A DNA stretch of 12,584 nucleotides from Hepatobacter sp965661165. Lineage in GTDB: Bacteria; Pseudomonadota; Alphaproteobacteria; Holosporales; Hepatobacteraceae. Positions 1 to 7,326 of this stretch are shown in pieces. The translations under genes were made by a program, and so were the position numbers. Positions within the stretch are counted from its first letter, which is position 1, and each line of letters begins with the position of its first letter. A model generated the notes under the pieces. It was given only the letters and a program-made list of their open reading frames with translations. It was not told the origin of the DNA and did not search any database. The stretch is taken from assembly GCA_965661165.1 (NCBI GenBank), contig CBFICL010000028.1, positions 1-12,584 on the forward strand, written 5' to 3'.

Positions 1-54
1 GCCGCGGGACAGCACGTGCCATGATTGATAAAGGGAGGGCAAAACAGATTGCAT
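1..54 (-). CDS. flgC: Probable FlgC, N-terminal 18 residues only (runs off the window)
   Basis: A minus-strand reading frame opens with ATG at 54-52, six bases after the flgB stop codon, and stays open to the window edge. The visible start (MQSVLPSLYQSWHVLSRG) has the S...L..R spacing expected of the N-terminal helix of a flagellar rod protein. FlgC is the usual gene after flgB in alphaproteobacteria (flgB-flgC-fliE). The identification rests mainly on position, because 18 residues are too few to prove the family. FlgC would be a proximal rod subunit exported through the flagellar type III apparatus. No strong Shine-Dalgarno is seen, so translational coupling to flgB is likely. Confidence 0.5.
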   Translation of the reverse strand, partial: MQSVLPSLYQSWHVLSRG

Positions 55-60
55 AAGCGA

Positions 61-432
61 TTAGGTCTTTTTCAGCACCTCAGACAACATCTGGAGATTG
101 GCATGATAAAAACGCACCATCTGTCCATGCCAGTTTGAGGATTGGTTGGCTTTTTCAAGCTCATGCCCATAGGCCACGGTGTTGCCTGTGAGCGAAGGAA
201 TACCCGTTTTATCTTCCACAATGTTCAGGTTGGGTGAGACGTGATGTCCGTGAATATGTCCTTTTTGTGTGCACACAAGATCCAGATCCTTCATGGCCTC
301 ATCAAATTGAAGCGGCAGGGTCATGCGTGCCTTATAACGCGCCGTGTGCAGGTTGGCCATATTTTCTGACGTCACGCGCAAAGAGCCGGTTTCGTGGTCC
401 ATGCGGGTATTGATCATAGAAAAAACATTCAT
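61..432 (-). CDS. flgB: Flagellar basal-body rod protein FlgB
   Basis: The 123-aa product matches FlgB in length and layout. FlgB is a proximal rod subunit of the flagellum, exported by the flagellar type III system and assembled in the periplasm. Residues 22-36 (SENMANLHTARYKAR) correspond to the conserved rod signature N-x-AN-x-x-TPGYKAR. The C-terminal part contains GNTVAYGHELEKANQ, the counterpart of the DGNTVDLE-E-M-K segment, followed by an amphipathic helix ending in LSEVLKK. The central signature is degenerate: TPGY is TARY here, so the normally conserved Pro and Gly are absent. ATG at 432 is used; it lacks a clear Shine-Dalgarno, and an in-frame ATG at 417 is an alternative. The gene is divergent from the fliO/fliP group and is followed six bases later by probable flgC. 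Confidence 0.85.
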   Translation of the reverse strand: MNVFSMINTRMDHETGSLRVTSENMANLHTARYKARMTLPLQFDEAMKDLDLVCTQKGHIHGHHVSPNLNIVEDKTGIPSLTGNTVAYGHELEKANQSSNWHGQMVRFYHANLQMLSEVLKKT

Positions 433-551
433 GATAGGCGGTGTTGTCAGAAGGTGTTTGTGTTTTTCTGTACGCTAGATTGTTTTTCTTAAGAAGATGT
501 AAAGTATTTTCCTGAAATTTATGGATAAATCTTTTTGTGAGGATACGTGAT
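433..551. promoter_or_regulatory. Divergent intergenic region between flgB and the fliO/fliP group
   Basis: These 119 bases separate the two flagellar transcription units, so promoters for both should lie here. The stretch is more AT-rich than its surroundings. It contains a perfect 10-bp palindrome TTCTTAAGAA (486-495) and an inverted repeat ATTTATGGATAAAT (517-530, two 6-base arms around GG), the latter just upstream of the ribosome binding site at 539-543. No convincing sigma-70, sigma-28 or sigma-54 promoter could be assigned on either strand. An operator role for the repeats is inference. Confidence 0.4.
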
Positions 552-845
552 ATGGCTTCAGATGATTTATTGAAGACAATATTTGAACATCAACTTTTAT
601 TGTCACAAGAAATGAAAAACCGCCTCAAAGCGCATATGACAGAAACGCTCAAAATCCTTTTTGAAAAAAATGAAGCCTATCTTGCCGAGCTTTTGGGACA
701 AGAGGTGGTGACATCTGAAAACTTAGGTAAGTTGCAAAGACTTTGGGAGGACCTGACAGAAGCCATTGGTAAGATTACCAAGGATAACACAGGGGCGATT
801 AATGTGGTGAACTCTCAACACAGCGTTGCCAAGCTTTATCAGTGA
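552..845 (+). CDS. Small helical cytoplasmic protein of the flagellar cluster, unidentified (possibly FlgN-like)
   Basis: The product is about 97 aa with no signal peptide or membrane segment. It is predicted by eye to be almost all helical, with charged heptad-like stretches (QEMKNRLKAHMTETLKILFEKNEAYLAELL; LQRLWEDLTEAIGKITKDN).
I place the start at ATG 552 rather than GTG 537, because AGGA at 540-543 lies 8 bases before 552 while nothing comparable precedes 537. Its TGA stop overlaps the GTG start of fliO (GTGA), so the two are translationally coupled and it is probably a flagellar accessory factor.
The helical K/E-rich build and the C-terminal K-x-x-x-x-N pattern recall FlgN-type export chaperones, but it is shorter than usual and this is only a suggestion. 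Confidence 0.7.
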   Translation: MASDDLLKTIFEHQLLLSQEMKNRLKAHMTETLKILFEKNEAYLAELLGQEVVTSENLGKLQRLWEDLTEAIGKITKDNTGAINVVNSQHSVAKLYQ

Positions 846-1162
846 ATATTGACGTTGCTATGCTGGATATACAGGAGTATTTTTCAGATCACGAATTGCT
901 CAAAATAGCTTTTGGGCTTTTGGCCGTGTTTTTCTTGGCGTGGTTTGTGCGCTTTTTTGTGCGCGATATGGGGTGGCCCTCATCACGAAAAAACACAGGA
1001 AAGATGACCCGCGTATTAGATGTGTGCCCCTTAGATGGAGATCGGAAAATTGTGCTTTTTTCGTGCCCCTTCAGTCAGGGCATGATTCTGATTTCACCCA
1101 AGGGTGATCATGTCACGCTCTTTGATGAACAAAAAGATTTTCCGCCCGCCATTAAAAAATGA
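842..1162 (+). CDS. fliO: Flagellar export apparatus protein FliO-like
   Basis: FliO is a small inner-membrane protein that helps FliP assemble into the flagellar export gate. This 106-aa product has the expected build. A short N-terminus is followed by one membrane segment at about residues 19-40 (LLKIAFGLLAVFFLAWFVRFF). A cytoplasmic domain follows, with the FliO-type pattern R-V-L-D-V-C-P-L-D-G-D-R-K-I-V-L-F and a G-M-I-L-I-S segment (residues about 55-90). The GTG start overlaps the preceding stop and its own TGA overlaps the ATG of fliP (ATGA), a tightly coupled three-gene string. FliO sequences diverge strongly, so the name rests on topology plus its place directly before fliP. An in-frame ATG at 860 is an alternative start. 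Confidence 0.8.
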   Translation: MNIDVAMLDIQEYFSDHELLKIAFGLLAVFFLAWFVRFFVRDMGWPSSRKNTGKMTRVLDVCPLDGDRKIVLFSCPFSQGMILISPKGDHVTLFDEQKDFPPAIKK

Positions 1163-1908
1163 TCACACCCTTCGTCCGCCCGCAAATAAAGATTCGCTCT
1201 CTTTTCTTCTTCTTCCTATCTCTGGTGATCACGCAACCCCTTTATGCCGAAAAGCTGACCCTTAATTTAAATGAAGGTTCATTTTCTGCACGGCTGTTGA
1301 CGCTGATGGCTTTGCTGACGGTGTTGTCGTTGGCGCCGTCGATTTTGGTGATGGTAACCTCATTTACGCGCATTGTGGTGGTGCTCTCTTTGCTGCGTCA
1401 CGCTTTGGGATTGGGGCAATCCCCTCCCACCAGTGTGCTGATCAGTTTGGGGCTTTTTCTTACGTTTTTCACCATGCACACCACCTTGGATGAATCATAT
1501 CAACAAGGTATCGCGCCCTATTTAGCCTCTAAAATTTCGGAAGAAAAAGCGCTTGAGCGTGCATCAGAACCCTTTCGCACGTTTATGCTTAAACATGTGG
1601 GCAAAAGAGAGCTGGCGGCCTTTATGGATATGGGAAAAATACAAGAAATTAAAGAGCCCCGTGACACACCTTTTCGCATATTGATTCCGGCTTTTATGTT
1701 GTCTGAGCTGAAGCGCGCTTTTGAGATTGGGTTTTTGATTTTTATTCCCTTTCTGGTGATTGACTTGGTGGTGGCATCAGTTGTGATGTCGATGGGCATG
1801 ATGATGTTGCCGCCTATGATGTTGTCTTTGCCTTTCAAGGTGATTTTCTTTGTGTTGGCCGATGGCTGGACATTGCTTGCGGGCAGTTTGGTTCGCAGCT
1901 ATAGTTGA
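1159..1908 (+). CDS. fliP: Flagellar export gate protein FliP
   Basis: FliP is a core subunit of the flagellar type III export gate (with FliQ and FliR) in the inner membrane. The 249-aa length is typical. A cleavable signal peptide is visible (basic residues 7-13, hydrophobic core 15-25, likely cleavage after Y29-A30). Family signatures are strong: LAPSILVMVTSFTRIVVVLS followed by LLRHALG, then PPTSVLISLGLFLTFF, and in the second half TPFRILIPAFMLSELKRAFE, IGFLIFIPFLVIDLVVASV and MSMGMMMLPP followed by LSLPFK, ending in DGWTLLAGSLV. The membrane segments are arranged as in other FliPs, with a hydrophilic periplasmic section between the second and third. The start codon overlaps the fliO stop by four bases. 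Confidence 0.97.
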   Translation: MITPFVRPQIKIRSLFFFFLSLVITQPLYAEKLTLNLNEGSFSARLLTLMALLTVLSLAPSILVMVTSFTRIVVVLSLLRHALGLGQSPPTSVLISLGLFLTFFTMHTTLDESYQQGIAPYLASKISEEKALERASEPFRTFMLKHVGKRELAAFMDMGKIQEIKEPRDTPFRILIPAFMLSELKRAFEIGFLIFIPFLVIDLVVASVVMSMGMMMLPPMMLSLPFKVIFFVLADGWTLLAGSLVRSYS

Positions 1909-1935
1909 AACGATGTCACCTGATGATCAGCGCCT

Positions 1936-2724
1936 ATGCTTGTGGATTCTCACGCTCACTGGGATTTTAAAGATTTTGATGATGAGCACGACTTGTTGTG
2001 GGCACGTGCTCGTGAGGCGGGCGTGGGAACGGTGCTATCTATCGGTACCAAACCTCAAGGGTGGTCAAAGGTGCTGGCCCTTGCTGACACCTACCCCGAT
2101 CTTTATGCCACCATCGGTGTGCACCCGTGTGATAGCAAGGGTGTGTCCCAAGAGGGGCTGACACAAACCCTGTGCGCGCAGGCGGCGCATAAAAAAGTGG
2201 TGGGCCTGGGTGAGACGGGGCTTGACTTTTTCCACACTCCCTTTGATGCCGCTCATCAAGAAACCCTTTTTGCCTGTCATATGGAGGCGGGGCACACCCT
2301 AGACCTTCCCCTTGTGGTGCACAGCCGTGATGCTGAGGAAGCCACAGTCGCCATGCTCAAAGAAGGAGGCAAGACCTGGGGGGTGCGCGCGGTGATCCAC
2401 TGTTTTTCTGGCAGCTTGACGTTTGCCAAAGCGTGCCTTGATTTGGGATGCTATCTCTCTTTTTCTGGGATCCTCACGTTCAAAAAAGCCGAGGTGTTGC
2501 AAGAGGTGGCGCGCTATGCCCCCTTAGATCGTGTGCTGGTGGAGACCGATGCGCCCTATCTTGCGCCTCATCCTTATCGCGGCAAACGGAATGAATCTGC
2601 CTTTGTGCGCTATACGGCCGAAAAATTGGCCGAGCTTCGGGGCGTGTCTTTTGACGACGTGGCCCGCGCCACGACGGATAATTTTTTTACTCTCTTTACA
2701 AAAGCGTCACCACCATGCACCTGA
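1936..2724 (+). CDS. tatD: TatD family metal-dependent hydrolase (putative DNase)
   Basis: TatD proteins are cytoplasmic TIM-barrel metal-dependent hydrolases of the amidohydrolase superfamily with 3'-5' exonuclease/DNase activity in characterised members. The 262-aa product has the complete metal-ligand set: H6 and H8 in VDSHAHW, E93 in GLGETGLDF, H129 in VVHSRDA, H155 in VIHCFSG, and D205 in VETDAPYLAP. The C-terminal GKRNE and R-Y-T-A-E-K-L-A-E-L pattern is also usual. ATG 1936 starts the conserved MLVDSHAH motif directly, which fixes the start although the Shine-Dalgarno is weak. It lies 27 bases after fliP and its stop overlaps the next gene by 10 bases. The tatD plus metallo-hydrolase pair is common in alphaproteobacteria, usually after metG, which is not here. 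Confidence 0.95.
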   Translation: MLVDSHAHWDFKDFDDEHDLLWARAREAGVGTVLSIGTKPQGWSKVLALADTYPDLYATIGVHPCDSKGVSQEGLTQTLCAQAAHKKVVGLGETGLDFFHTPFDAAHQETLFACHMEAGHTLDLPLVVHSRDAEEATVAMLKEGGKTWGVRAVIHCFSGSLTFAKACLDLGCYLSFSGILTFKKAEVLQEVARYAPLDRVLVETDAPYLAPHPYRGKRNESAFVRYTAEKLAELRGVSFDDVARATTDNFFTLFTKASPPCT

Positions 2725-3497
2725 GGGTTTTGGGATGCGGCTCATCAGCAGGGGTGCCTTCCATTTTGGGAGACTGGCAGGCGTGTGATCCTTCGAACCC
2801 TAAAAATCGGCGCACGCGCACCTCATTGGCCATCGCGTCTCAAGAAGAAACGTGGTTGATAGACGCCGGCCCTGACCTGAAGGTGCAGCTGTTGCGGGAA
2901 GGGATTCAACAGGTTCATGGCGTGTTTCTCACCCATGCCCATGCCGATCATGTGCTGGGGCTGAATGAAATCAAACCTATGGCTTATGTCCATGGGCAAA
3001 ACATTCCGCTCTATGGTGATGAGGTCACGCTGGATGTTGTGCGCCAAGCCTTTGGCTATTTGATTGATGATGGTCAGGGGGATACGTGCCCGGCCTTTTA
3101 TAAGCCCTTTTTTCAACCTCACACGCTTCAGCCTTCTTTTACGTGGCAGGGGCAAACCGTGAAGACGTTCATGCAACATCATGGGGCGATTGAATCGGTG
3201 GGCTATCACTTTGGCACATGGGCGTATTCAACCGATGTAAAGCATCTTTCAGAAGAAGCCCTCACGCTTTTGAAAGGCGTGCGCTTGTGGTTTGTGGGGT
3301 GTTTAGACACAAAAGCCAGGGTGGGGCATGCTGATTTAGCGCAAGTGCTGTCATGGATTTCTTACATTAAGCCCGAGCTGGCCGTTTTGATTCACATGAG
3401 CTCTTTTTTAGATTATGAAGCCCTGAAAAACCAATTGCCAGCAGGTGTGGTGCCTGCCTATGATGGGATGCAAATAGATGTGCGTCGCTTTATGTAA
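2715..3497 (+). CDS. MBL-fold metallo-hydrolase (COG1235/PhnP-like)
   Basis: The 260-aa product is a cytoplasmic metallo-beta-lactamase-fold hydrolase of the PhnP/RNase Z-like branch. The N-terminal strand motif LGCGSSAGVPSI and the P-K-N-R-R-T-R-T-S segment are family hallmarks. The dinuclear metal site is present: T73-H-A-H-A-D-H79 (HxHxDH), a His pair at 155-156 (MQHHGAIESVGYHFG), D174 in YSTDVKHL, and H227 in VLIHMSSFLDYEAL. The C-terminus (LPAGVVPAYDGMQI) is also typical. The exact substrate is unknown; relatives are phosphodiesterases, but function should not be assumed from PhnP because no phosphonate genes are near. The start at 2715 overlaps tatD by 10 bases, implying translational coupling. 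Confidence 0.92.
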   Translation: MHLRVLGCGSSAGVPSILGDWQACDPSNPKNRRTRTSLAIASQEETWLIDAGPDLKVQLLREGIQQVHGVFLTHAHADHVLGLNEIKPMAYVHGQNIPLYGDEVTLDVVRQAFGYLIDDGQGDTCPAFYKPFFQPHTLQPSFTWQGQTVKTFMQHHGAIESVGYHFGTWAYSTDVKHLSEEALTLLKGVRLWFVGCLDTKARVGHADLAQVLSWISYIKPELAVLIHMSSFLDYEALKNQLPAGVVPAYDGMQIDVRRFM

Positions 3498-3544
3498 GGG
3501 GGCAGCCCCATGAAGCGATGGTGTGTAAGAAGTTGGATTGAGTT

Positions 3545-6193
3545 ATGCAAACGACAGCGGCGTTAAGACAGGCCTTTTTAGATTTTTTCAAAACCCGCGA
3601 TCATGCGATTGTGCCGTCTGTGCCCTTGGTGCCCCAAGACGATCCGTCGCTTTTGTTTGTCAATGCCGGCATGGTGCCTTTTAAGCGCGTGTTTATGGGG
3701 GATGAAACGCGCCCGTTCACCAAAGCCGCCTCAGCGCAAAAATGTGTGCGCGCAGGGGGAAAGCACAATGATCTGGATATGGTGGGTTACACCAAACGGC
3801 ACCATACCTTTTTTGAAATGTTGGGTAATTTTTCCTTTGGTGATTACTTTAAAGAAGAAGCCATTGTGTATGCCTGGACATTTCTTACCCAAACCTTGGC
3901 ACTTGACCCAGCGCGCTTGTGGATCACCGTTTACCCCACCGACACAGAAGCACGACGTCTTTGGCGCAAGGTGACGGGGTTTACGGACGACCGTATTTTG
4001 TCTATTGAAGGTGACGATAATTTCTGGTCCATGGGCGAGACAGGGCCTTGCGGTCCGTGTACAGAGATTTTTTATGATCATGGCGCCCACCTACCCGGCG
4101 GTTTGCCCGGAACGGCGGACGAAGACGGCGGGCGATTTGTTGAGATCTGGAACCTTGTGTTTATGCAGTTTGATCAAAAAAAAGATAGCACGCAATCACC
4201 ACTGCCTCATCCTGGTGTGGACACAGGCATCGGGCTTGAGCGTCTCGCGGCCGTGATGCAAGGCACAGATGACAACTATGAAACCGACATTTTTCTTACG
4301 CTCAAAAAGAAAATCTCTGACGTCTTGTCATGCCCACAGACGCCTCAGAATCATGCCTCATTCAACGTCATTGCCGACCATGTGCGGGCTGGGGCTTTTT
4401 TGATGGCTGATGGTGTGGTGCCCAGCATTGAAGGTCGCGGGTATGTGCTGCGGCGGATTCTCAGGCGCGCTATGCGGCATGGAGCAACCTTGGGCGCGCG
4501 CACGCCTTTTTTGGCCGATGTGTTTCCAGCCCTTGTCAGCGCCATGGGATCAAGCCATGGCGAGTTAGCGCAAGCTTCTTCCTTCATTACCACAACGCTT
4601 ACCTCTGAGGAAAAGGGGTTTGCAGAAACGCTGGATCGCGGTGAAGGGGTATTTCAGAAAAAAATAGCCGACCTTGCGCCCGGCGGCACCCTAAAGGGCG
4701 AGGATGCTTTTTTGCTTTATGATACCTATGGGTTGCCGGTGGATGTGTTAGAAGATTTGTTGGCGGAAAAACAGCTTACCTTTGACCGTCAGGGGTTTGA
4801 TGCGGAACTGTCTGCGCAGAAAAAACGTGCCCGTTTGGGGCAACGCTTTGCAGATGCCTCTTCAGAAGGTGTGCATGCAGAGCTTCAAAAAACTTTATCC
4901 CCTTCTGCGTTTGTGGGGTATGACGCACCCGCCCATGAAGCTACGTTGCAAGCCATTGTGATGGACGGACAACGCGTGGATGAAGTGGCTGAAGGGCAAG
5001 CGGCTCAGCTTGTATTTGGCGCCACCCCTTTTTATGGCGAAGCCGGTGGCCAGCAGGGCGATCATGGCACCCTTGAAGGAGAGGGAGGCACGCGCGCGGA
5101 AGTTGTGGACACCCAGGTCGCCCACGGCCTTATCTTGCATCATGCCCGCATGGTGTCAGGAAGACTTCGTGTGGGGCAACCCGTGCACCTAGCCGTTGAT
5201 AAGGGCCGGCGTCAGGCCTTGGCTGCTCATCACTCAGCCACCCATCTTTTGCATGCCGCGTTGCGACGTGTATTGGGTGAACATGTGATTCAAAAAGGGT
5301 CATTGGTGACGCCCACCCGGTTACGTTTTGATTTCAGCCATCAAGGTGCCTTGACGTCTGATCAGTGCACCCGTATCGAGGCCATGGTGAATGCCCACAT
5401 TCGTGAAGCCAAGGATGTGCACACCCACATCATGACGCCCGAGGCTGCCCGTGAGGGCGGGGCCATGGCTCTTTTTGGTGAGCGTTATGGGGAAGAGGTG
5501 CGTGTGGTTTCTGTGGGAAAAGAAGCCCTCCCTTTTTCAAAAGAGCTGTGTGGCGGTACCCATGTGCGTAACACAGGTGAGCTGGGATTTTTCAAAATTG
5601 TGTCTCAATCAGGGGTGGCCAAAGGCGTGCGCCGCATTGAAGCTTGCGCCGCTGAAGCTGCCGAAGACTATGTGCGCCACCTTGATCAGGTGCTGGGCCG
5701 GGCCAAAACCCTGCTTGGGGCTTCGCTTGAGACCTTGACAGATAAGATTGATACGGTGCTTCAAGAGAAGAAAGCTCTGGGCTTGCGCGCCAAACAAGGG
5801 CCACAACCCTTCGCCACAAATATCAAAGAAGCCACCGCCACAACGCTTTCAGGGGTTTTTCTGTGTGTGCGTCAGTGTCCGGGCATGTCTATGGATGATC
5901 TGCGCGTTATGGTGGACAAGTTGCGTGATCAAAACCCCGTGTCTGTGTTGGTGATGCTCGCGCCCCAAGGAGGGAAGACATCTGTGGTGTTGGGCGTACA
6001 AGGGGCGCTCTTGGATGCACCTTCTCTGCTGAAAACTGTATTTAAAGCGTTTGAGGGGCGCGGTGGCGGCAAAGCGTCACTGGCCCAAGGTGCCTGTGTC
6101 GGAGAGCCGTCTTCAGATGCGGTGCTCAAAGCCCTGAAAGACACACTGTCCAGCATGCATGAGCCTGAGCCTGAGGGTGAGGGTGTGTTGTGA
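3545..6193 (+). CDS. alaS: Alanyl-tRNA synthetase (AlaRS)
   Basis: AlaRS charges tRNA-Ala with alanine and clears mischarged Ser/Gly. The 882-aa product has all domains in order. The class II catalytic core has FVNAGMVPFKRVFMG near residues 38-52, KRHHTFFEMLGNFSFGDYFK (motif 2) near 82-101, GVDTGIGLERL near 224, and GRGYVLRRILRRAMRHG (motif 3) near 298-314. The editing domain has zinc ligands H-S-A-T-H at about 563-567 and C-G-G-T-H at about 668-672. The C-Ala domain has GRGGGKASLAQG near 840.
The start at ATG 3545 gives the usual N-terminus (TTAALRQAFLDFF). The product ends in an acidic repeat-like tail (HEPEPEGEGVL) encoded by near-repeats of GAGCCT/GAGGGT. Its last 265 bases are antisense to the orphan gene at 5929-7326. 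Confidence 0.98.
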   Translation: MQTTAALRQAFLDFFKTRDHAIVPSVPLVPQDDPSLLFVNAGMVPFKRVFMGDETRPFTKAASAQKCVRAGGKHNDLDMVGYTKRHHTFFEMLGNFSFGDYFKEEAIVYAWTFLTQTLALDPARLWITVYPTDTEARRLWRKVTGFTDDRILSIEGDDNFWSMGETGPCGPCTEIFYDHGAHLPGGLPGTADEDGGRFVEIWNLVFMQFDQKKDSTQSPLPHPGVDTGIGLERLAAVMQGTDDNYETDIFLTLKKKISDVLSCPQTPQNHASFNVIADHVRAGAFLMADGVVPSIEGRGYVLRRILRRAMRHGATLGARTPFLADVFPALVSAMGSSHGELAQASSFITTTLTSEEKGFAETLDRGEGVFQKKIADLAPGGTLKGEDAFLLYDTYGLPVDVLEDLLAEKQLTFDRQGFDAELSAQKKRARLGQRFADASSEGVHAELQKTLSPSAFVGYDAPAHEATLQAIVMDGQRVDEVAEGQAAQLVFGATPFYGEAGGQQGDHGTLEGEGGTRAEVVDTQVAHGLILHHARMVSGRLRVGQPVHLAVDKGRRQALAAHHSATHLLHAALRRVLGEHVIQKGSLVTPTRLRFDFSHQGALTSDQCTRIEAMVNAHIREAKDVHTHIMTPEAAREGGAMALFGERYGEEVRVVSVGKEALPFSKELCGGTHVRNTGELGFFKIVSQSGVAKGVRRIEACAAEAAEDYVRHLDQVLGRAKTLLGASLETLTDKIDTVLQEKKALGLRAKQGPQPFATNIKEATATTLSGVFLCVRQCPGMSMDDLRVMVDKLRDQNPVSVLVMLAPQGGKTSVVLGVQGALLDAPSLLKTVFKAFEGRGGGKASLAQGACVGEPSSDAVLKALKDTLSSMHEPEPEGEGVL

Positions 6194-7326
6194 ACTGTAT
6201 AGAATCCTCTTTTGTAAGCTTTTTTAGGCCGGGGCATGACAAACGCACTGCGGTGATGGTGCAGTCTTTTCACAAGACCGTGGCTGTCATCTAAGGGTTC
6301 GTTTTTAAGATTTTTAGGCGTCAGCGAAGGGGTGCTGGATCTATTCGGCTCTGCAGAGCTAAAAGAAGGGATTGATTCAAGGGAGCTATCAAGCAAACCG
6401 TCAAAAGAAGTTTCAGGCTCGTCAGGCGTGGGGCTTTGAGCCGTAGGAGGTGGCAGGTGTCTGTAGGGAGCGAAGGGGACAGGCATGGGGCATGGAAAAG
6501 GGTTTGCTCTGTGGAGAGAGGGGTCATCTGATGGATGGTGATGCAAGCTGAGGATGGCCTGCTCAAGTGCGTCTAATTTTTGACGATGAAAACACCACGC
6601 TTTCATATAAAGAGGTAACAAAAGGCATGGGGTAGCCGTTGTGTGCAATTGATCAGGAAGGTCTGTTTTAGCTGGAAGATGGGGTAAGGTCTTTGGACGA
6701 TAGACAGGGGGGACATAAGGGATGGATGGCGCAGGCTGGGGAGCTTCAGCCAAGGCATCTTCTTCATCCAAAGGGGTGCGTGCGTGCGGAGACCCTTGAA
6801 GTCCAAGAGGCAAGGCGTTCTCAGGAGGATTTTGTGGCCAGGGGCTTGGGGTCCGATCTTCTCGGGGTGATAGCGCTCCTTGCAGCGGCGGCAGTGACAT
6901 AAAAAGGGAGCCCCTTTTTCGATAGAGGTTGGGTCTGGGGCACGTGCGCCAGTCAATATCACCTTCGCTCGCCAAAGCCTCATAAAGCCAGTCTACGAAT
7001 AATGCGCCTTTTTTGGTGGCAGGTTTGGTGGTGTCGAGCCACGCGTAAAGCGTGCGGGATGCAATGCCGGTTTTTCTACTGACCCTTGATACAGGGATCT
7101 TTTTTTCCTTCATCCAATCAGAACAGAGACTTCTTTTATCCATGGGTGTGTGGTCTGCCAGGGGTGTGGGCTCTTTTTGGGGGGAGGTAGGTTGCTGTAG
7201 GTTGTCAGCATCAGCGCCCCAGGTGGCGTGAATGACGGATGTACGTTTGCGTTGGTGACCCCCTGTGGCAAAAAGGGGCTGGTGATGAAGCAGCGCACAC
7301 AAAAACAGACCTATAAAACCTAACAT
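5929..7326 (-). CDS. Orphan 465-aa protein: signal-peptide-like start, HTH-like segment, long Pro/Ser/His-rich tail
   Basis: I do not recognise a family. The ATG at 7326 is well supported by GGGGAG five bases upstream. Residues 1-20 (MLGFIGLFLCALLHHQPLFA) look like a signal peptide with a possible cleavage after F-A, although the n-region lacks a positive charge.
Residues about 62-140 look globular. At 78-98 they include a helix-turn-helix-like stretch (IPVSRVSRKTGIASRTLYAW), which is odd for an exported protein. From about 140 on the chain is low-complexity, rich in Pro, Ser, Thr and His, and probably disordered.
About 377 residues lie outside alaS. The last 88 codons run antisense into the alaS 3' end, where composition is dictated by alaS. 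An original stop may have been lost, or the overlap may be genuine. A secreted effector or a DNA-binding protein are alternatives; neither is shown. An internal ATG at 7143 would remove the signal peptide but has no ribosome binding site. Confidence 0.65.
   Translation of the reverse strand: MLGFIGLFLCALLHHQPLFATGGHQRKRTSVIHATWGADADNLQQPTSPQKEPTPLADHTPMDKRSLCSDWMKEKKIPVSRVSRKTGIASRTLYAWLDTTKPATKKGALFVDWLYEALASEGDIDWRTCPRPNLYRKRGSLFMSLPPLQGALSPREDRTPSPWPQNPPENALPLGLQGSPHARTPLDEEDALAEAPQPAPSIPYVPPVYRPKTLPHLPAKTDLPDQLHTTATPCLLLPLYMKAWCFHRQKLDALEQAILSLHHHPSDDPSLHRANPFPCPMPVPFAPYRHLPPPTAQSPTPDEPETSFDGLLDSSLESIPSFSSAEPNRSSTPSLTPKNLKNEPLDDSHGLVKRLHHHRSAFVMPRPKKAYKRGFYTVHNTPSPSGSGSCMLDSVSFRALSTASEDGSPTQAPWASDALPPPRPSNALNTVFSREGASKSAPCTPNTTDVFPPWGASITNTDTGF

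Noticed and set aside
1518..1838. 106-codon minus-strand frame opposite fliP
   Set aside because: It is entirely antisense to a strongly conserved gene, so it is a shadow of FliP coding constraints.
3510..3566. 18-codon basic ORF (MKRWCVRSWIELCKRQRR) overlapping the alaS start, preceded by a GGGG-GCAG-CCCC stem at 3498-3509
   Set aside because: It was considered as an alaS leader peptide, but it has no alanine codons and no ribosome binding site. The stem is only 4 bp, so nothing supports attenuation.
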